DNA of 6,315 bases from an uncultured Collinsella sp. (GTDB taxonomy: Bacteria; Actinomycetota; Coriobacteriia; Coriobacteriales; Coriobacteriaceae), in the NCBI GenBank assembly GCA_900557505.1, contig USTC01000075.1:1-6315 (forward strand). Reading direction: 5' to 3'. Positions 5,073-6,315 of this stretch are shown here, one piece after another. Both the position numbers and the translations under genes were made by a program. Position 1 is the first letter of the stretch. Every line of letters begins with the position of its first letter. The notes under the pieces are model-generated. The model ran no database searches, was not told where the DNA came from, and was given only the letters and a program-made list of their open reading frames with translations.

Positions 5073-5900
5073 CTACTCGCCGAGCTTGGGATGCAGCAGC
5101 GACGGCGCAGCGCCGAGCAGCATCTTGGTGTAGGGGTCCTGAGGGTGCTGGAAGACCTGCTTGGCCTCGCCCTGCTCGACGATCTTGCCACCATTCATAA
5201 CGATGATGTCGTCAGAGATATAGCGGACCGTCTGGATGTCATGGCTGATGAACACCATGGCCAGGCCGAGCTCCTTCTTAAGGTCGGTCAGCAGGTTCAG
5301 AATCTGCGCGCGGACCGAAACGTCCAGAGCCGAGGTGGGCTCGTCGGCGATGATGGCATCGGGGTTCAGCGACAGGGCACGGGCAATTGCGACGCGCTGG
5401 CGCTGGCCGCCCGAAAGCTGGCCGGGAAGAACCTCGGCGGCGGAGCTGGGCAGACCGGTGAGCTCCAAGAGCTCCTTGACGCGCTTCTCCTGCTCGGCCT
5501 CGGTACCCAGGTTGTGGACGCGCATGGGGTCGAGCAGTTGCTCGCGAACGACCATGCGGGGGTTGAGCGCCGTGGCCGGGTTCTGGAACACGACCGAGAT
5601 GACGCGGCCCATGTGGCGACGGTCCTCGGCGGTACGTTTGGTAACGTCCTTGCCCTTAAAGTAGACCTTGCCGCTCGTGGGGGCCTGCAGGCCGCACATG
5701 ACGTTGGCGGTGGTGGACTTTCCGCAACCGGACTCGCCGACGATGCCGATGGTCTGTCCGGGCATGAGCTTAATCGTTACACCCTGGACGGCGTGAACCA
5801 GGTTGGGGTGCAGAATCGAGCCGGTACGGGTCCTAAAGGTGACGTGGACGTCATCAAGGAAGATGATCGGCTCGACGCCGTTGACTGCGGTCTCGCTCAT
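5073..5900 (-). CDS. Peptide/nickel-type (OppF/DppF) ABC transporter ATP-binding protein, probably part of a sialic-acid importer
   Basis: 275 aa, complete. It is a cytosolic ATPase that pairs with an OppD-type partner to power a membrane importer. Motifs in order: Walker A GESGCGKST (55-63), Q-loop VVFQNPATALNP (103-114), signature LSGGQRQRVAIARAL (162-176), Walker B AIIADEPTSALD (182-193) and H-loop FISHD (217-221). The C-terminal QHPQDPYTKMLL tail (251-262) is typical of the OppD/OppF subfamily. The start at 5900 follows the OppD-type stop with no gap, and GGAGGTGAT lies inside the end of that gene, 8 nt from the ATG, so the two are translationally coupled. Peptide-type ABC systems carry sialic acid in Haemophilus ducreyi (SatABCD), Corynebacterium glutamicum (SiaEFGI) and Bifidobacterium breve (NanBCDF). 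The nan genes downstream suggest the same here. The ATPase itself carries no substrate information, so a peptide importer is possible. Confidence 0.92.
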   Translation of the reverse strand: MSETAVNGVEPIIFLDDVHVTFRTRTGSILHPNLVHAVQGVTIKLMPGQTIGIVGESGCGKSTTANVMCGLQAPTSGKVYFKGKDVTKRTAEDRRHMGRVISVVFQNPATALNPRMVVREQLLDPMRVHNLGTEAEQEKRVKELLELTGLPSSAAEVLPGQLSGGQRQRVAIARALSLNPDAIIADEPTSALDVSVRAQILNLLTDLKKELGLAMVFISHDIQTVRYISDDIIVMNGGKIVEQGEAKQVFQHPQDPYTKMLLGAAPSLLHPKLGE

Positions 5901-5913
5901 CTACATCACCTCC
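5901..5913 (-). promoter_or_regulatory. Ribosome binding site of the OppF-type gene, inside the end of the OppD-type frame
   Basis: GGAGGTGAT (5913-5905, minus strand) is a near-consensus Shine-Dalgarno embedded in the last codons of the upstream frame. The stop TAG (5903-5901) directly abuts the ATG at 5900. This layout fixes the start and implies coupled translation of the two ATPase genes. Confidence 0.85.
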
Positions 5914-6083
5914 GCGTGAGGGGTCAAACCATTTGCCTTGAGCACCTCGTCGGGGAGCTCGGAATAGAAGTGCTCGGTGCCGGGCACGCGCTTGAAGACC
6001 GGACGGGTGTCCAGGCCAATGCGCGGATGGCTCGAGCGGGGCGCGAAGCGATCGCCCTTGGGGAAATCGCGCGGGCTCGGATC
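5901..6083 (-). CDS. C-terminal fragment of an OppD/DppD-type ABC transporter ATP-binding protein
   Basis: The last 60 residues of the frame ending at 5901 begin [16 protein letters not shown] and continue through [20 protein letters not shown] to the stop. This matches the C-terminal extension of Gram-positive OppD/DppD ATPases: the P-rich segment, the KGDRFAPR block, then PxFKxxGTEHF. The C-terminus abuts the OppF-type gene, exactly the gene order expected for a D-F pair. The ATP-binding core (Walker A, LSGGQ, Walker B) is missing because the reading frame switches to ketol-acid reductoisomerase sequence at about 6080-6090. The full gene presumably exists in the genome. The assignment rests on a 60-residue tail, so it is good but not certain. 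Confidence 0.75.
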   Translation of the reverse strand, partial: DPSPRDFPKGDRFAPRSSHPRIGLDTRPVFKRVPGTEHFYSELPDEVLKANGLTPHAEVM

Positions 6084-6315
6084 TAAGATCCCGCCTCTGG
6101 CTCCGCCGATGCCTGCTGCATAGGCCTTTGCCACCTCCATGGAATTTCCGGAGGGATCCTGCTCCACGGCCACCAGGCAGGGCACGCCCTTGCCGCCCAC
6201 ATACAGGGAGCGGACCGTGTGGCCAGGCCCCTTGGGGGCAATCATCAGCACGTCCACGTCCGCGGGAGGGACGATCTGCTTGAAGTGGATGTTAAAGCCG
6301 TGGGCAAACATCAGC
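6084..6315 (-). CDS. ilvC: Internal fragment of ketol-acid reductoisomerase, joined in frame to the OppD-type tail
   Basis: The frame is open to the window edge (CTG then ATG at 6311). It encodes [43 protein letters not shown] and [14 protein letters not shown]. These are hallmarks of the central part of class I IlvC (KARI), the NADPH-dependent enzyme of branched-chain amino acid synthesis. The expected continuation (a Glu, then the ETETDLFGEQ region with metal-binding acids) is absent; after GGIL the frame goes straight into transporter sequence. The fragment therefore has neither the full Rossmann domain (beyond the window) nor the C-terminal knotted domain. Use of codons such as AGA and TTA beside TCC and GGA differs a little from the neighbouring genes, which is weak evidence for a different source. 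It is most likely an assembly chimera at a contig end, otherwise a true recombination. Confidence 0.83.

Noticed and set aside
1065..6086. Long open frames on the plus strand (for example 1065-2030, 2131-3174, 4986-6086)
   Set aside because: Each lies opposite a minus-strand gene with clear family motifs, and the translations show no recognisable domains. High-GC codon structure makes such antisense frames common.
5901..6315. A genuine new IlvC-transporter fusion protein
   Set aside because: The IlvC part stops in the middle of its fold and the OppD part lacks its ATPase core, so no functional protein is expected. Chimera or rearrangement is far more likely.
1..6315. tRNA, rRNA, CRISPR array, insertion sequence, transposase or phage genes
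   Set aside because: I saw no cloverleaf with tRNA consensus arms, no regularly spaced direct repeats and no transposase or integrase motifs in any frame.

Overview
The window looks like a gut Coriobacteriia chromosome, most likely Collinsella or a close relative (inference). The grounds are high GC, closely packed genes, an actinobacterial-style RapZ P-loop with Arg in place of Lys, and a sialic-acid catabolic block of the host-glycan-foraging type. Every gene I can support lies on the minus strand, so transcription runs from high to low coordinates.

In transcription order: (1) 6315-6084, an internal piece of ketol-acid reductoisomerase (IlvC) that reads in frame into (2) 6083-5901, the C-terminal tail of an OppD/DppD-type transporter ATPase. 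This junction is probably an assembly chimera or a rearrangement. (3) 5900-5073, OppF/DppF-type ATPase. (4) 5056-5029, a perfect 10-bp stem-loop. (5) 4992-4015, a CE7 acetylesterase with an intact catalytic triad. (6) 4022-3171, a second CE7-like protein that has lost the nucleophile serine and overlaps gene 5 by 8 nt. (7) 3102-2182, NanA-type aldolase (GTG start). (8) 2009-1044, ROK kinase (NanK). (9) 903-217, NanE epimerase. (10) 165-129, a strong intrinsic terminator. (11) 115-1, the start of rapZ.

Together, genes 2-9 read as a sialic-acid operon. A peptide-type ABC importer (probably for sialic acid, as in the Sat/Sia/NanBCDF systems) brings in Neu5Ac, a CE7 esterase removes O-acetyl groups, NanA splits Neu5Ac into ManNAc and pyruvate, NanK phosphorylates ManNAc, and NanE makes GlcNAc-6-P. 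No regulator, substrate-binding protein, permease, nagA or nagB lies in the window.

The most unusual signal is in the gaps. The nanK-nanE gap (929-1026) and the nanA-nanK gap (2076-2185) each hold a long imperfect palindrome. Read on opposite strands, the two share a core: a helix with tandem G-U wobbles, a purine 2x2 internal loop, a second helix, then a tandem G-A loop. Sequence identity is about 75% over the 28-nt left core, and four helix base pairs differ in a compensatory way. They look like two copies, in opposite orientations, of one structured-RNA or ERIC-like intergenic repeat family that I do not recognise.
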